Shown here: positions 9,013-17,994 of the stretch, one piece after another
Layout of the letters: every line of letters begins with the position of its first letter
Position numbering within the stretch: the stretch's first letter is position 1
NCBI GenBank assembly: GCA_029245675.1
Contig: JAQWOV010000005.1
Span: 1-64,000 of the forward strand
DNA from: Acidimicrobiales bacterium
GTDB taxonomy: Bacteria; Actinomycetota; Acidimicrobiia; Acidimicrobiales; MedAcidi-G1
Length of the DNA: 64,000 nt
Reading direction: 5' to 3'
Notes under the pieces: model-generated
Told to the model about the DNA's origin: nothing
Seen by the model: only the letters and a program-made list of their open reading frames with translations
The model's database searches: none
Program-made: the position numbers and the translations under genes

Positions 9013-10047
9013 ATGACAGTTGAACACGTACTTCTCGCTGAACCCAGAGGTTTCTGTGCAGGGGTTGAAATGGCTATTAAAGCGCTTACTTGGATGGTGA
9101 GAGCCTTTGATGAACCGGTTTATTGTTATCACGAGATTGTCCACAACAAGATTGTTGTTGAGCGTTTTGAGGCTCAGGGTGTAATTTTTGTTGACTCTAT
9201 TGATGAAGTCCCCGAAGGGGCTCCAATAATGCTCTCGGCGCATGGTTCAGCTCCTGAAGTAACGCAACAGGCGGAAAACGTTGGTGGTTACACAGTTGAT
9301 GCTGTTTGTCCTTTGGTGACAAAAGTTCATCATGAAGTGAAAACTAGAACTAAACAGGGTTATCAAATTGTATATGTCGGTCATGCAGGTCATGAAGAAG
9401 CTGTTGGCACGATAGCTGTAGCCCCTGAATCCATGCATCGTGTGGAAAATCCAGAAGAAGTTGCTGAACTAAATGATCTCGGAGAGAAAGTTGCTCTGCT
9501 TGCTCAAACCACACTTAGTCATCGTGACTGGGAAGGGGTGACTGATGCTGCGCAAGAAAGATGGCCAGATCTTTGGTCTCCAGGAAGAAGTGATTTATGT
9601 TTCGCTACAACTAATCGGCAGTCCGCTCTCCTTGCGTTAGTTGATCATTGTGATTCAGTGATTGTGATTGGGTCAACTAATAGTTCGAATACGAAAGCTT
9701 TAGTGAAACTGGCTGAACAAGCCAATGGCCCTAATGTGATTTGGATTAATAGAGCAGACGAACTTCCGGAAGGCCTTTCTGGGACGGTGGGGGTAACTGC
9801 TGGGGCTTCTGCTCCTGAGGAAACAGTAGAGGCTGTTTTAAAAACTTTGAATCCTTCTAATGGGGTTTCGATAGTTAAACACACTGAGGAGGACGAATAT
9901 TTTCCTCCTCCCCGAAATTTGCGTGAATTACTTTCAGCTATTCGTTTTTTTGCTGGATTCGGTTTTGCAGGGCCGAACCCTACTGGCCATCTCAATGACC
10001 GGTCTATTGATGCAGCGAAGGCTCTCCAAAGCTTGAATACTGATTAA
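9013..10047 (+). CDS. ispH: 4-hydroxy-3-methylbut-2-enyl diphosphate reductase
   Basis: The protein has 344 residues. It catalyses the last step of the MEP isoprenoid pathway, making IPP and DMAPP. The three cluster cysteines are present: Cys15 in RGFCAGV, Cys99 in AVCPLV and Cys196 in LCFATTNRQ, a spacing close to the E. coli enzyme. The histidines in HNKIVV and SAHGSAP are also present. The dxs gene of the same pathway lies at 36078. It converges on plsC with a small stop-codon overlap. Confidence 0.97.
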   Translation: MTVEHVLLAEPRGFCAGVEMAIKALTWMVRAFDEPVYCYHEIVHNKIVVERFEAQGVIFVDSIDEVPEGAPIMLSAHGSAPEVTQQAENVGGYTVDAVCPLVTKVHHEVKTRTKQGYQIVYVGHAGHEEAVGTIAVAPESMHRVENPEEVAELNDLGEKVALLAQTTLSHRDWEGVTDAAQERWPDLWSPGRSDLCFATTNRQSALLALVDHCDSVIVIGSTNSSNTKALVKLAEQANGPNVIWINRADELPEGLSGTVGVTAGASAPEETVEAVLKTLNPSNGVSIVKHTEEDEYFPPPRNLRELLSAIRFFAGFGFAGPNPTGHLNDRSIDAAKALQSLNTD

Positions 10048-10754
10048 TCGTCTTTTTCGAGATTGGATGGTTCTGGAAGGGCGGGCTTGCCAAGTATTTC
10101 TTGCGCTTGGTCGAAAACTACTTGTAGTTTTTGGCGTAATTCTTCTGTTAGCTCATCTACTGCTCGCCTCGGTACCCGGCCTTCAAAGACTTTCGGATAT
10201 ATAGGTTCCCCAACAACCAAGATCACTTTATGGGGCTTAATTTTTGATGTGCCGGGAGGCCACGCATAATCAGTTCCAGCTATACCCATTGGAACGATAG
10301 GTGTGCCAGTTCGTAAAGATACGAATGCTGGTCCGGCATGCATCTCTTCTTTTTTTACAATCGGTCCGTGTCTTCTCGTTCCTTCTGGAAACATTACAAG
10401 AGGTTCACCACGTTCCAATATTTCTTGACAGGCACGAAGAGCTGCCCGATCTGCAGTTCCTCTTTCTACTGGAAAAGCCCCTACGAGGCTTAGCAGAGTC
10501 CCTGAAAATTTGTTTTTCCATAGAGATTCTTTACCCATAAATCTTTGACGTCGAGCAGTAACCATCCCTCCAACTGGAGTGTCTAAATAAGATCGATGCA
10601 CCGGGGACAGAATGTACGCCCCTTCAGCAGGAAAGTTCTTCTTATCAACAACTCGGAATCTGAAAATGATCTTGGACAACGCCCATAGCACTGACCATGC
10701 GAATCGATAAGTAACCCGTTCAGAGAGGCTCAGCTTTTTACCGTAATCTTTCAT
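10044..10754 (-). CDS. plsC: 1-acyl-sn-glycerol-3-phosphate acyltransferase family (PlsC)
   Basis: The 236-residue PlsC-type acyltransferase has the catalytic HX4D motif (HRSYLDT, near residue 53) and the substrate motif FPEGTRR. It probably acylates lysophosphatidate in phospholipid synthesis at the membrane face. It overlaps cmk by four bases (ATGA), a neighbourhood common in actinobacteria. It could prefer another lyso-acceptor, since the family is broad. Confidence 0.88.
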   Translation of the reverse strand: MKDYGKKLSLSERVTYRFAWSVLWALSKIIFRFRVVDKKNFPAEGAYILSPVHRSYLDTPVGGMVTARRQRFMGKESLWKNKFSGTLLSLVGAFPVERGTADRAALRACQEILERGEPLVMFPEGTRRHGPIVKKEEMHAGPAFVSLRTGTPIVPMGIAGTDYAWPPGTSKIKPHKVILVVGEPIYPKVFEGRVPRRAVDELTEELRQKLQVVFDQAQEILGKPALPEPSNLEKDD

Positions 10755-11383
10755 GGAATCAAACCAATAACATGATCAACGACTTGTTGAAGAGTCATCG
10801 CGGATGTATCTACCACTATTGCGTCTTCGGCTTCAACTAACGGGCTCGCAGTGCGTTGCGTGTCAACCGCATCTCTTCTTTCTATATCTGCAGCGATTGT
10901 TGCGACATCTCCTTCTTTCACTTCTGCGGCTCTTCTCGCTGCCCGAACTTCTTCAGAAGCAGTGAGGTAGATTTTGAGCATTGCATCTGGGAAAACTACG
11001 GAACCTATGTCCCGTCCTTCCATCACTCCCCCATTTCGGGTTTCTGCCCATGCTCTTTGGCGTTTCACCATCTCAATGCGTACTTCCGGCATTGTTGCCA
11101 CTTGGCTTACTAGCGAAGTGACCTCTGATCCGCGGATTTCTGTAGTGGCATCCACTCCGTTAACTACACAAGATTCTTCCGTGAGTTCCAAGTCTAAAGA
11201 TTTAGCTATTTCAGTTATTTCTTCAATCTGACTAGAATTTATTTGTTTTTGAATGACAGCAAAGGCTACCGCTCGATACATTGCACCTGTATCTAAATAG
11301 CCAAGATTCAAACGTGCTGCTAAAGCTTTTGCCACAGTTGATTTTCCTGACCCGGCGGGACCATCTATAGCTATTACTCTCAC
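10751..11383 (-). CDS. cmk: Cytidylate kinase
   Basis: The protein has 210 residues. The P-loop GPAGSGKST (8-16) and LDTGAMYRA are diagnostic of (d)CMP kinase, which makes CDP and dCDP. It starts right after the aroA stop, with no gap, and overlaps plsC, so it sits inside the tyrA-aroA-cmk-plsC operon. Length is normal. Confidence 0.96.
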   Translation of the reverse strand: MRVIAIDGPAGSGKSTVAKALAARLNLGYLDTGAMYRAVAFAVIQKQINSSQIEEITEIAKSLDLELTEESCVVNGVDATTEIRGSEVTSLVSQVATMPEVRIEMVKRQRAWAETRNGGVMEGRDIGSVVFPDAMLKIYLTASEEVRAARRAAEVKEGDVATIAADIERRDAVDTQRTASPLVEAEDAIVVDTSAMTLQQVVDHVIGLIP

Positions 11384-12643
11384 CTAGGCACCTTCTCCAC
11401 TTAAACTCTCTAGATCATTCCTAAAGTCCGGGTAACTCGTTGAAACTGCTTCCCATCCTTCTATATGTATTGACGTTTCTGAAACCAAAGCCGCTACAGC
11501 ACATGCCATCGCTATTCGGTGATCACCATGTGAGTTGACATTACCTCCAGCGATTGATCCCCCATGAATGATCAGCGAATCTTGCTCTATCTCTACCGTT
11601 ATCCCTATACGAGTCAATTCTGACTGAATAGTTTCTAGTCGATTTGTTTCCTTTACCCGCAACTCGCTAAGGCCTTCAAATACCGTGGTCCCTTCCGCAC
11701 AGGCGGCAGCTACTGCGAGAATGGGTATCTCATCAATCATGCTAGGAATCTCATGAGCCTCAACGTTTGTTGCCTGCAACTGCGAAGAGCGGATAACTAG
11801 CTCTCCTGTTTCTTGGTTAATTTGAAGATTGGCCCCCATGCGTTGGAGTACAGCGATAAAGCCTGTCCTCGTGGGCCCCAGATATAGATTTTCTATCTCG
11901 ATATGAGAATTTTGGACAATGGTTCCTGCTACTGCCCAGAAAGCTGCTTGAGAAGGGTCTCCCTCTACCTCATGTTTGAAAGGTTCTGGCCTACCAGGAG
12001 CGACCGTGATCTTATTTTGATTTGTTTTTAAATCAACTCCATACATTGCCATCAATTCCTCTGTATGGGTTCGTGTGGGCAGCGTCTCAAGAACTGTGGT
12101 TGGAGTTTGAGCAGAAAGCCCAGCAAAAAGTATGGCACTTTTGACTTGAGCACTTGGCATGGGCATTTCGTAATCAATCCCGACTAGTTCTTTTCCTATT
12201 ATTTCAAGGGGTGCATAGCCATTATCATCTCTGCTTCTTATATCCGCCCCCATTTGTCTCAACGGAAAAATCACCCGATCCATAGGTCTACTTTGAATTG
12301 AAGAATCCCCATCTATGACGGCATGTATGGGAATCCCCGAGAGTAAGCCAGTTAATAAACGGATGCCGGTACCGGAGTTCCCTGCATCCAGCACCTGGGT
12401 AGGTGTTTCAAGTTTCCCGCCTTCTATCAAACAGGTGCCTTTGTCATTCTCTACTTTTGCTCCGAGAGCCGAGATGATGAGTTGTGTTTGTTGAACATCC
12501 TGTCCACTATTCAAACCTGAAATTTCAGAATTTCCGTTTGCGAGAGCTGCCAGCATCAGAGTGCGGTGAGAAATAGATTTATCTCCGGGAACATTTATTC
12601 GTCCCGTCAAAGAACTTATTGGATTTATTCTTTGGATGGTCAT
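11384..12643 (-). CDS. aroA: 3-phosphoshikimate 1-carboxyvinyltransferase (EPSP synthase)
   Basis: The protein has 419 residues. It makes EPSP in the shikimate pathway. The PEP/shikimate-3-phosphate motifs PGDKSISHR (19-27) and NSGTGIRLL are present, with the late RVKETNRL motif. In the glyphosate-contact region it carries GTGIRL where class I enzymes have GTAMRP, so it resembles class II enzymes. Its start overlaps the tyrA stop by four bases. Confidence 0.96.
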   Translation of the reverse strand: MTIQRINPISSLTGRINVPGDKSISHRTLMLAALANGNSEISGLNSGQDVQQTQLIISALGAKVENDKGTCLIEGGKLETPTQVLDAGNSGTGIRLLTGLLSGIPIHAVIDGDSSIQSRPMDRVIFPLRQMGADIRSRDDNGYAPLEIIGKELVGIDYEMPMPSAQVKSAILFAGLSAQTPTTVLETLPTRTHTEELMAMYGVDLKTNQNKITVAPGRPEPFKHEVEGDPSQAAFWAVAGTIVQNSHIEIENLYLGPTRTGFIAVLQRMGANLQINQETGELVIRSSQLQATNVEAHEIPSMIDEIPILAVAAACAEGTTVFEGLSELRVKETNRLETIQSELTRIGITVEIEQDSLIIHGGSIAGGNVNSHGDHRIAMACAVAALVSETSIHIEGWEAVSTSYPDFRNDLESLSGEGA

Positions 12644-13701
12644 ACTAAGGGTTGAGATGTGGGTCGATAGCCATTTGCCATTAGGCCACCTTGGAGACGT
12701 TCACTTAAAGATGCCTCAACTATAAGTACAGCCACGCCTTTATCGCCTTCGGATGAATGAGCCATTTCTAGGTCATAGATATTTACGTCAAGGTCTGTTG
12801 CGAGTGCGAAGATAGCTGCAAGTTCTCCTTTCCTATCTGGAATGGGGACTCGGACTTCTACGAGTTCCGAAGATCGAGGTGCTCCCGTTGGGAGACTGAT
12901 TCTGGCTTGACGTGCGGTCTCTAGTCTCCTCAATAAGGCCGACTTGTCTTCTTGGGCAATTTCATTTCGGACACGTGATAAATCTTCAATTAGATCATCG
13001 AGAACTTCTGTGATCGCACCACTATTTTCTTTACAAATATCTGGCCAGATCCCTGGACTTCCGGCGGCTATACGTGTCATATCCCGAAATCCACCTGCGG
13101 CGAGTCGAAGCACGGCGTAATGCTCCTCTGACTGTGCGGAGGCAAGACCCATGAGGGTTGCAGCGGTGAGATGTGGAACATGTGAAACTGTGGCAACTAA
13201 TGCATCATGGCGTTCAGGCGAAAGAGTAACTACTTCTGCACCGAAAGACGTAACCACTTCTCGAACTATCGCAAATTCTTTGTCGTCTGTCAGCTCTGTA
13301 GGCGTTAATACCCAATTCGCATTCGCGAACATGGAGGCAGAAGCCCCATCAACTCCTTCTTGTTCGGAACCAGCCATTGGATGACCTCCAATAAATCTCT
13401 GATCTCCGATTTCTTGAACTATAGGATTTTTTACGCTTCCGGCGTCTGTGACCACTCCTGAAAGCGAAACTTCAAGAGCTTCTTTTACTAATGAGGCAAC
13501 TGCACTTACTGGAGTTGCGACGAAAGTTATTTCTGATTCTGCATCCCAGCCAACTGCGTCTATCGCACCTAATTCTAAAGCCCGTCTCAGACTGTCCTCA
13601 TCAGTATCAACGCCGCTTACATGCCAACCTCTTTCACGTAACGCGAGACCTATGGATCCACCTATAAGGCCAATGCCTACTACTGTTGCGTGGCGACTCA
13701 T
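12640..13701 (-). CDS. tyrA: Prephenate dehydrogenase with C-terminal ACT domain
   Basis: The protein has 353 residues. The N-terminal Rossmann motif GIGLIGGSIG (9-18) binds NAD(P). GGHPMAGSE contains the catalytic histidine of the TyrA family. A C-terminal segment (about 277-345) looks like an ACT domain for amino-acid feedback, presumably by tyrosine. It is the first gene of an overlapping run with aroA, cmk and plsC, joining aromatic amino acid and nucleotide/lipid steps in one transcript. An 83-base gap separates it from rluB. Confidence 0.93.
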   Translation of the reverse strand: MSRHATVVGIGLIGGSIGLALRERGWHVSGVDTDEDSLRRALELGAIDAVGWDAESEITFVATPVSAVASLVKEALEVSLSGVVTDAGSVKNPIVQEIGDQRFIGGHPMAGSEQEGVDGASASMFANANWVLTPTELTDDKEFAIVREVVTSFGAEVVTLSPERHDALVATVSHVPHLTAATLMGLASAQSEEHYAVLRLAAGGFRDMTRIAAGSPGIWPDICKENSGAITEVLDDLIEDLSRVRNEIAQEDKSALLRRLETARQARISLPTGAPRSSELVEVRVPIPDRKGELAAIFALATDLDVNIYDLEMAHSSEGDKGVAVLIVEASLSERLQGGLMANGYRPTSQPLV

Positions 13702-13784
13702 GAGATTCTTTGTGACCTAATCACATATAGGGAAGTATTCATCACTTCAAATGCTACAGGAGGCTGGCTTAACTCTCTGTTGAA

Positions 13785-14513
13785 TTAATCTGAATCTGCA
13801 ACTGCTCTTTCCAAAGAACGAATTTCAGCCATGGTTAATTCTCTCCATTCCCCTGGAGATAGAGAACGATCAGACAACGAACCTATACGAGTTCGTATTA
13901 GCCGTTTGACTGGGTGACCTACTGATGAACACATTCTTCTTACTTGACGGTTCTTCCCTTCATGGATAGTAAGACGAATCGTTTCTTCTTCTATTGACGC
14001 TACTTTTGCTGGTGCGGTCTTTCCATCTTCAAGATCCACCCCTTCTCTTAGTAAACGTAACGAAGAGCGAGAAGGGTTTCCTTTGACTACTGCTACGTAC
14101 TCTTTTTCTATCCCGAATGACGGATGAGTAAGACGATGAGTTAATTCACCATTATTTGTGAGGATCAGTAAACCTTCAGTGTCTGCATCAAGCCGCCCTA
14201 CTGGAAAGACTCGAGGGTCGGCCGGCACCATGTCTACTACTGTCGGGCGTCCATGAGGGTCATCTGCTGTAGTTACCACACCCACGGGTTTGTTCAATAA
14301 GTAGTAAACGAAATCAGGTCGTACCCCTATGGGGGCTCCATCTACTGTGATGAGGTCTACTTCTACTTCTACTCTGCACCCGAGCTCAGCCTGTTGCCCA
14401 TTTACTTTTACTTTTCCTTCAGCAATTAAATCATCGCAAGTTCTTCTGCTGCCAAAACCTACGCGCGACAGAACCTTCTGTAACCGTTCTCCTGATGGTT
14501 TCTCTGTGTTCAC
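13785..14513 (-). CDS. rluB: rRNA pseudouridine synthase (RluB/RsuA family)
   Basis: The protein has about 242 residues. An S4 RNA-binding domain (ERLQKVLSRVGFGSRR onward) is followed by a catalytic domain with GRLDADTEGLL, where Asp is the nucleophile. It probably modifies 23S rRNA. I chose the GTG at 14513, directly after the scpB stop (TGATGTG), because the alternative start at 14585 would overlap scpB by 71 bases and add a basic tail absent from most relatives. That longer form cannot be excluded. Confidence 0.9.
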   Translation of the reverse strand: MNTEKPSGERLQKVLSRVGFGSRRTCDDLIAEGKVKVNGQQAELGCRVEVEVDLITVDGAPIGVRPDFVYYLLNKPVGVVTTADDPHGRPTVVDMVPADPRVFPVGRLDADTEGLLILTNNGELTHRLTHPSFGIEKEYVAVVKGNPSRSSLRLLREGVDLEDGKTAPAKVASIEEETIRLTIHEGKNRQVRRMCSSVGHPVKRLIRTRIGSLSDRSLSPGEWRELTMAEIRSLERAVADSD

Positions 14514-14514
14514 A

Positions 14515-15138
14515 TCACTCAGATTCTGTGGTTGAAGATTTCTCTTCTGTTTCCTCTTGTAAGTCTGTGTCATAACGAAGTCCACGTTCCAAGGCCTCTA
14601 CAACTTCTGCTCCAGGGACAAAATCCCCTAGGGAGGGCAAGTCTTCTAAAGAGTTCAGACCCATGCGCTCTAAGAAACTCTGTGTCGTGCCAAAAAGAAC
14701 GGCGTTTCCGGGTCCAGTGTCACGGGAAAGTTCATCAATGTACCCCCTCTGTTGTAGCGTTCGGATGACTCCGTCAACATCAACTCCGCGAATTGAAGAA
14801 ACTTGAGCACGTGATATCGGTTGCTTATAGGCGACAATGGCAAGAGTTTCCAGTGCAGCTGCTGTTAACCGAGTGCTCTGTCCTTCTATGACGAACCTTT
14901 CCACCCATGGTGCTTGCTCAGGGTGGCTCTGATATCGATATCCTCCGCCCACTCTCACCAAAATGAATCCGCGGTTCTCTTGTTTATACTCCTCCGACAG
15001 AGATTCACATATCTTTTCAATATCAGACGTCGGTTTCTCTAATAGTTGAGCTAAAAGGTTTGGTGGCACAGGATCGGTTGCCACCATGAGAATGGATTCA
15101 ATTGCTTGTTTGATGCTTAGTTCTTCTGATGTATTCAT
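14515..15138 (-). CDS. scpB: Segregation and condensation protein B
   Basis: The 207-residue protein is built of two winged-helix units; the stretch TAAALETLAIVAYKQPISRAQ is diagnostic of ScpB. With ScpA and SMC it forms the bacterial condensin complex that helps chromosome segregation. It starts three bases after the scpA stop. The C-terminal tail is acidic and Ser/Thr-rich. Confidence 0.96.
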   Translation of the reverse strand: MNTSEELSIKQAIESILMVATDPVPPNLLAQLLEKPTSDIEKICESLSEEYKQENRGFILVRVGGGYRYQSHPEQAPWVERFVIEGQSTRLTAAALETLAIVAYKQPISRAQVSSIRGVDVDGVIRTLQQRGYIDELSRDTGPGNAVLFGTTQSFLERMGLNSLEDLPSLGDFVPGAEVVEALERGLRYDTDLQEETEEKSSTTESE

Positions 15139-15141
15139 TTC

Positions 15142-15915
15142 TTAACCGTCATACGTATCGATTAAGTCAACATTTGCTGGTCCGGCATCTTCTGCCCAGC
15201 GCATCTCAATACTTCCAAAACTAGCCATTTGATCGATCTCTATTACCCCTTGCTTGTATAACTCAAGGACAGCGAGAAAACGTACTATTACCTCGATGCG
15301 ATCTACAAGATCCATGGTGATTTGCTTAAATGAAATAGTGCCAGAAGTTGGTATTTCATCAACAATCTCCTTAACCGCATCGGCGACACTCAATCTGATT
15401 GGAGCTATGTGATAGGTATCAATGTGATTCGTTGGTCGGGGCGTGAGCGCAGAAATATAAGAGTTACGGATGTCTTCCAAGGTGATGCCGGCTAATAAAT
15501 CTGGCGCTAAGCCCAAAAAGCGCTCTTCGAGACCTGCTCGTCGTGGCCACGACTGCGATGCTTCTATTGAAAGACGACGAAGAATTACTGCTGCATCTTT
15601 GAATGTTTTGCATTCAAGAAGTCGAGCCAATAGTAGGTCTCGCTCTTCCCAAAGCCCGAATTCATCCTCTAAATCATCTCGTTCTTTATCGGGGAGCATC
15701 CTGCGAGTTTTGAGTTCTACCAAAATAGCGGCTATCAAAAGAAACTCTGTGGCTAGTTCGAGATCAAGATTTTCTAATCTTTCAAGTTCAGATATGTAGG
15801 CGTCAACCACTGATGACAGTGACACTTCATAGAGTTCAACTTCTTCTTTGAGTATCAAATGAAGCAACAAATCAAAAGGGCCATCAAATACCGGTGTGTT
15901 AACTGTGACACTCAT
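15142..15915 (-). CDS. scpA: Segregation and condensation protein A (kleisin)
   Basis: The protein has about 257 residues. The N-terminal FDGPFDLLLHLI and following KTRRMLP match ScpA, the kleisin that bridges SMC heads. The ATG at 15915 is preferred because TACGGT (15923-15928) ends 7 bases before it. An upstream TTG at 15945 would add ten poorly conserved residues. It heads the scpA-scpB-rluB operon and diverges from trpS. Confidence 0.94.
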   Translation of the reverse strand: MSVTVNTPVFDGPFDLLLHLILKEEVELYEVSLSSVVDAYISELERLENLDLELATEFLLIAAILVELKTRRMLPDKERDDLEDEFGLWEERDLLLARLLECKTFKDAAVILRRLSIEASQSWPRRAGLEERFLGLAPDLLAGITLEDIRNSYISALTPRPTNHIDTYHIAPIRLSVADAVKEIVDEIPTSGTISFKQITMDLVDRIEVIVRFLAVLELYKQGVIEIDQMASFGSIEMRWAEDAGPANVDLIDTYDG

Positions 15916-15922
15916 AGAACTG

Positions 15923-15928
15923 ACCGTA
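15923..15928 (-). promoter_or_regulatory. Likely leaderless -10 box (scpA)
   Basis: TACGGT ends 7 bases before the ATG at 15915. It lies inside the longer TTG reading of scpA, which argues for the shorter start. Confidence 0.5.
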
Positions 15929-16003
15929 GAGGGTGAACGCCCCAAAGGGGTGAATAGGAGGCCTTATCAGTAAATTGTCACCCCATTCCGGTGGTCAGCC
16001 TAT

Positions 16004-16009
16004 TAGTGT
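16004..16009 (+). promoter_or_regulatory. Likely leaderless -10 box (trpS)
   Basis: TAGTGT ends 8 bases before the ATG at 16018. A TTGTCA at 15975 could be a -35 box but the spacing is long. Confidence 0.4.
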
Positions 16010-16017
16010 GAGCGTTG

Positions 16018-16998
16018 ATGGCACGTATTTTTTCAGGGATAAAACCTTCCGGCTCTGTTCACCTCGGGAATCTTTTAGGCGCTCTACGCAACTGGGCGTC
16101 CATGCAAGACGAGAATGAAAGTGTTTATTGTGTTGTTGACTTACACGCTTTGACTCTGCCACAAGACCCTGAAGAACTTAGAGCTTCAACTCTCTCTTTA
16201 GCCCAGATGCTTATAGCGGTTGGTATTGACCCTGATAGAAGCACTCTTTTTATCCAAAGTCATGTTTCAGAACATACAGAATGTGCTTGGCTTATGGAGT
16301 GCACAGCTTCTTTTGGGGAGTTAAGACGAATGACACAATTTAAAGACAAGTCCGATAAAGCAGATTTTGTTTCCGGAGGACTATTTACTTACCCTGCTTT
16401 ACAAGCAAGCGACATCATTCTTTACGACACGGACCAAGTACCAGTTGGGGAAGACCAACGTCAGCATGTTGAATTAACTCGCGACCTCACTGAGCGCTTC
16501 AATAACCGATACGGAGAGACTTTTGTAGTACCGGAAGCTGTCATCCCCCCAGCGGGGGCGCGAGTCATGGATCTTCAAGATCCAAGCAGCAAAATGTCAA
16601 AATCGGAAGATAGTCCTCAAGGGTCGATTTCTTTGTTGGATGATGAGAAAACCATTGAAAAAAAGATCAAACGTGCCGTCACTGACAGCGACGGAGAAGT
16701 CATCTTTGATTCTGCTAATAAGCCTGGAGTGTCTAACCTTCTCTCAATACTTGGTGCAGCAACCGGACAGGACCCTAAGGATGCAGGAAAAGGGTTAGAT
16801 AGCTATGGCGAGTTAAAAGGAGCCACAGCCGAATCAGTGATTGAGATGCTCCGACCCATACAAAGCCGCTACTACGAGTTGGCAAACGATCCTGGTGAAA
16901 CTAATCGATTGTTAAGGCTAGGCGCCGACAAGGCTCGCGAAGTAGCGAGCACCACTCTTGATAGAGCAAAAAATAATCTTGGTCTGCTTCCTCGATAA
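16018..16998 (+). CDS. trpS: Tryptophanyl-tRNA synthetase
   Basis: The 326-residue class I synthetase has the HIGH-like motif HLGN (15-18) and the KMSKS loop SKMSKS near residue 195. It charges tRNA-Trp. FSGIKPSGSVHLGN is typical of bacterial TrpS. Length is normal. It ends four bases before the converging HD-domain gene. Confidence 0.97.
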   Translation: MARIFSGIKPSGSVHLGNLLGALRNWASMQDENESVYCVVDLHALTLPQDPEELRASTLSLAQMLIAVGIDPDRSTLFIQSHVSEHTECAWLMECTASFGELRRMTQFKDKSDKADFVSGGLFTYPALQASDIILYDTDQVPVGEDQRQHVELTRDLTERFNNRYGETFVVPEAVIPPAGARVMDLQDPSSKMSKSEDSPQGSISLLDDEKTIEKKIKRAVTDSDGEVIFDSANKPGVSNLLSILGAATGQDPKDAGKGLDSYGELKGATAESVIEMLRPIQSRYYELANDPGETNRLLRLGADKAREVASTTLDRAKNNLGLLPR

Positions 16999-17002
16999 AA
17001 GG

Positions 17003-17518
17003 TCAGTCATCGTCTGCTAATTTAAGAAGGTTTCCTATTTTTGGATTGATTGTCCATTGACGCTCCGGAAGATGGTGTTCACTAGCCCAGGCCACAACAA
17101 GGGAATCGCTGCCAGCTTCTTTTAATAACAAAGCTCCGTCAATGGAATGGCATAGGTACTGACCGATCTTTCCTATAGCCCCTGTCCGCTTTGACCAGCG
17201 TTGATGCTGCCGTCCAGAAGTGACTAGTCCTATTAAGGTGGCCAAAACTCGTATCCAAATTTCAGCTTTGCTTACCACTTTCCCTACATCGTGCAGTAAA
17301 GCAGCTGCAAGAATTGTTTGTTCTGATTCTTCTAAAGATTCGTCTACCCGGCGGGCTACTTCTATTGAGTGATGCTGATCGTTCTCCGGCATTGACTTCC
17401 ATAAAGTCATCTCTGACTGAGACAGTATTTTCTCTACCCATAAAAGGTCTTGTTCACTGATGGATTTTTGTTGAAGCGAACCTACAAACCTTTTGACAAG
17501 ATGCCAAAAAGTTTTCAT
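17003..17518 (-). CDS. HD-domain phosphohydrolase-like protein
   Basis: The 171-residue protein has a HD motif (His76-Asp77 in LLHDVGKV), an upstream histidine pair (49-50) and a later H/D set (SEHHLPE). This fits a metal-dependent HD hydrolase. The substrate is unknown. It overlaps rraA by four bases and is the last gene of the glnB-arsC-rraA operon. Confidence 0.75.
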   Translation of the reverse strand: MKTFWHLVKRFVGSLQQKSISEQDLLWVEKILSQSEMTLWKSMPENDQHHSIEVARRVDESLEESEQTILAAALLHDVGKVVSKAEIWIRVLATLIGLVTSGRQHQRWSKRTGAIGKIGQYLCHSIDGALLLKEAGSDSLVVAWASEHHLPERQWTINPKIGNLLKLADDD

Positions 17519-17994
17519 AAAGGAACGCTCTGATCCGCCACTACCACTCCGTCAGAGTCTGCCCATAAATGCATACCGGGAGAAATCGTTACATCAAAAA
17601 TTTGTACTGAAACGTCTCGGTTCCCTCTTCCAAGTTTTTCGCTGCGTCTCGGACAGGTACCGCGTGCATAGATTCCTATTGGACTGCTCGATAGTTCCCG
17701 AGCATCTCGAACACAACCGTCGATCACAATTCCTGCCCATCCATTTTCTGAAGCTAATACGCCAAGGTTTCCTCCCACTAAAGCACAGCGTGTTGAACCT
17801 TTTCCGGCTACAACTAGGATTCGCCCCTGACCGTTCTCTTCTAACGCGCTTCGAACAAGAGAATTATCGTCTTCAACATCAAGAGTGACGACTTCCCCAC
17901 TGCAAGTTTCAGCTTCGCCGTAACTAATGAATGGTCCTGGAATGACTTTTATTTTCTCGCCGTGTTCATCGCAAAGATCAGCGGTGGGTTTCAT
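17515..17994 (-). CDS. rraA: RraA-family protein
   Basis: The 159-residue protein matches the RraA/HMG-aldolase fold, with VGGNLGVLA, GIVIDGCVRD (Arg-Asp pair) and PGMHLWADSDGVVV. E. coli RraA inhibits RNase E, while relatives are aldolases on 4-hydroxy-4-methyl-2-oxoglutarate, so the activity is uncertain. Its first base is the last base of the arsC-like stop codon. It overlaps the HD gene. Confidence 0.82.
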   Translation of the reverse strand: MKPTADLCDEHGEKIKVIPGPFISYGEAETCSGEVVTLDVEDDNSLVRSALEENGQGRILVVAGKGSTRCALVGGNLGVLASENGWAGIVIDGCVRDARELSSSPIGIYARGTCPRRSEKLGRGNRDVSVQIFDVTISPGMHLWADSDGVVVADQSVPL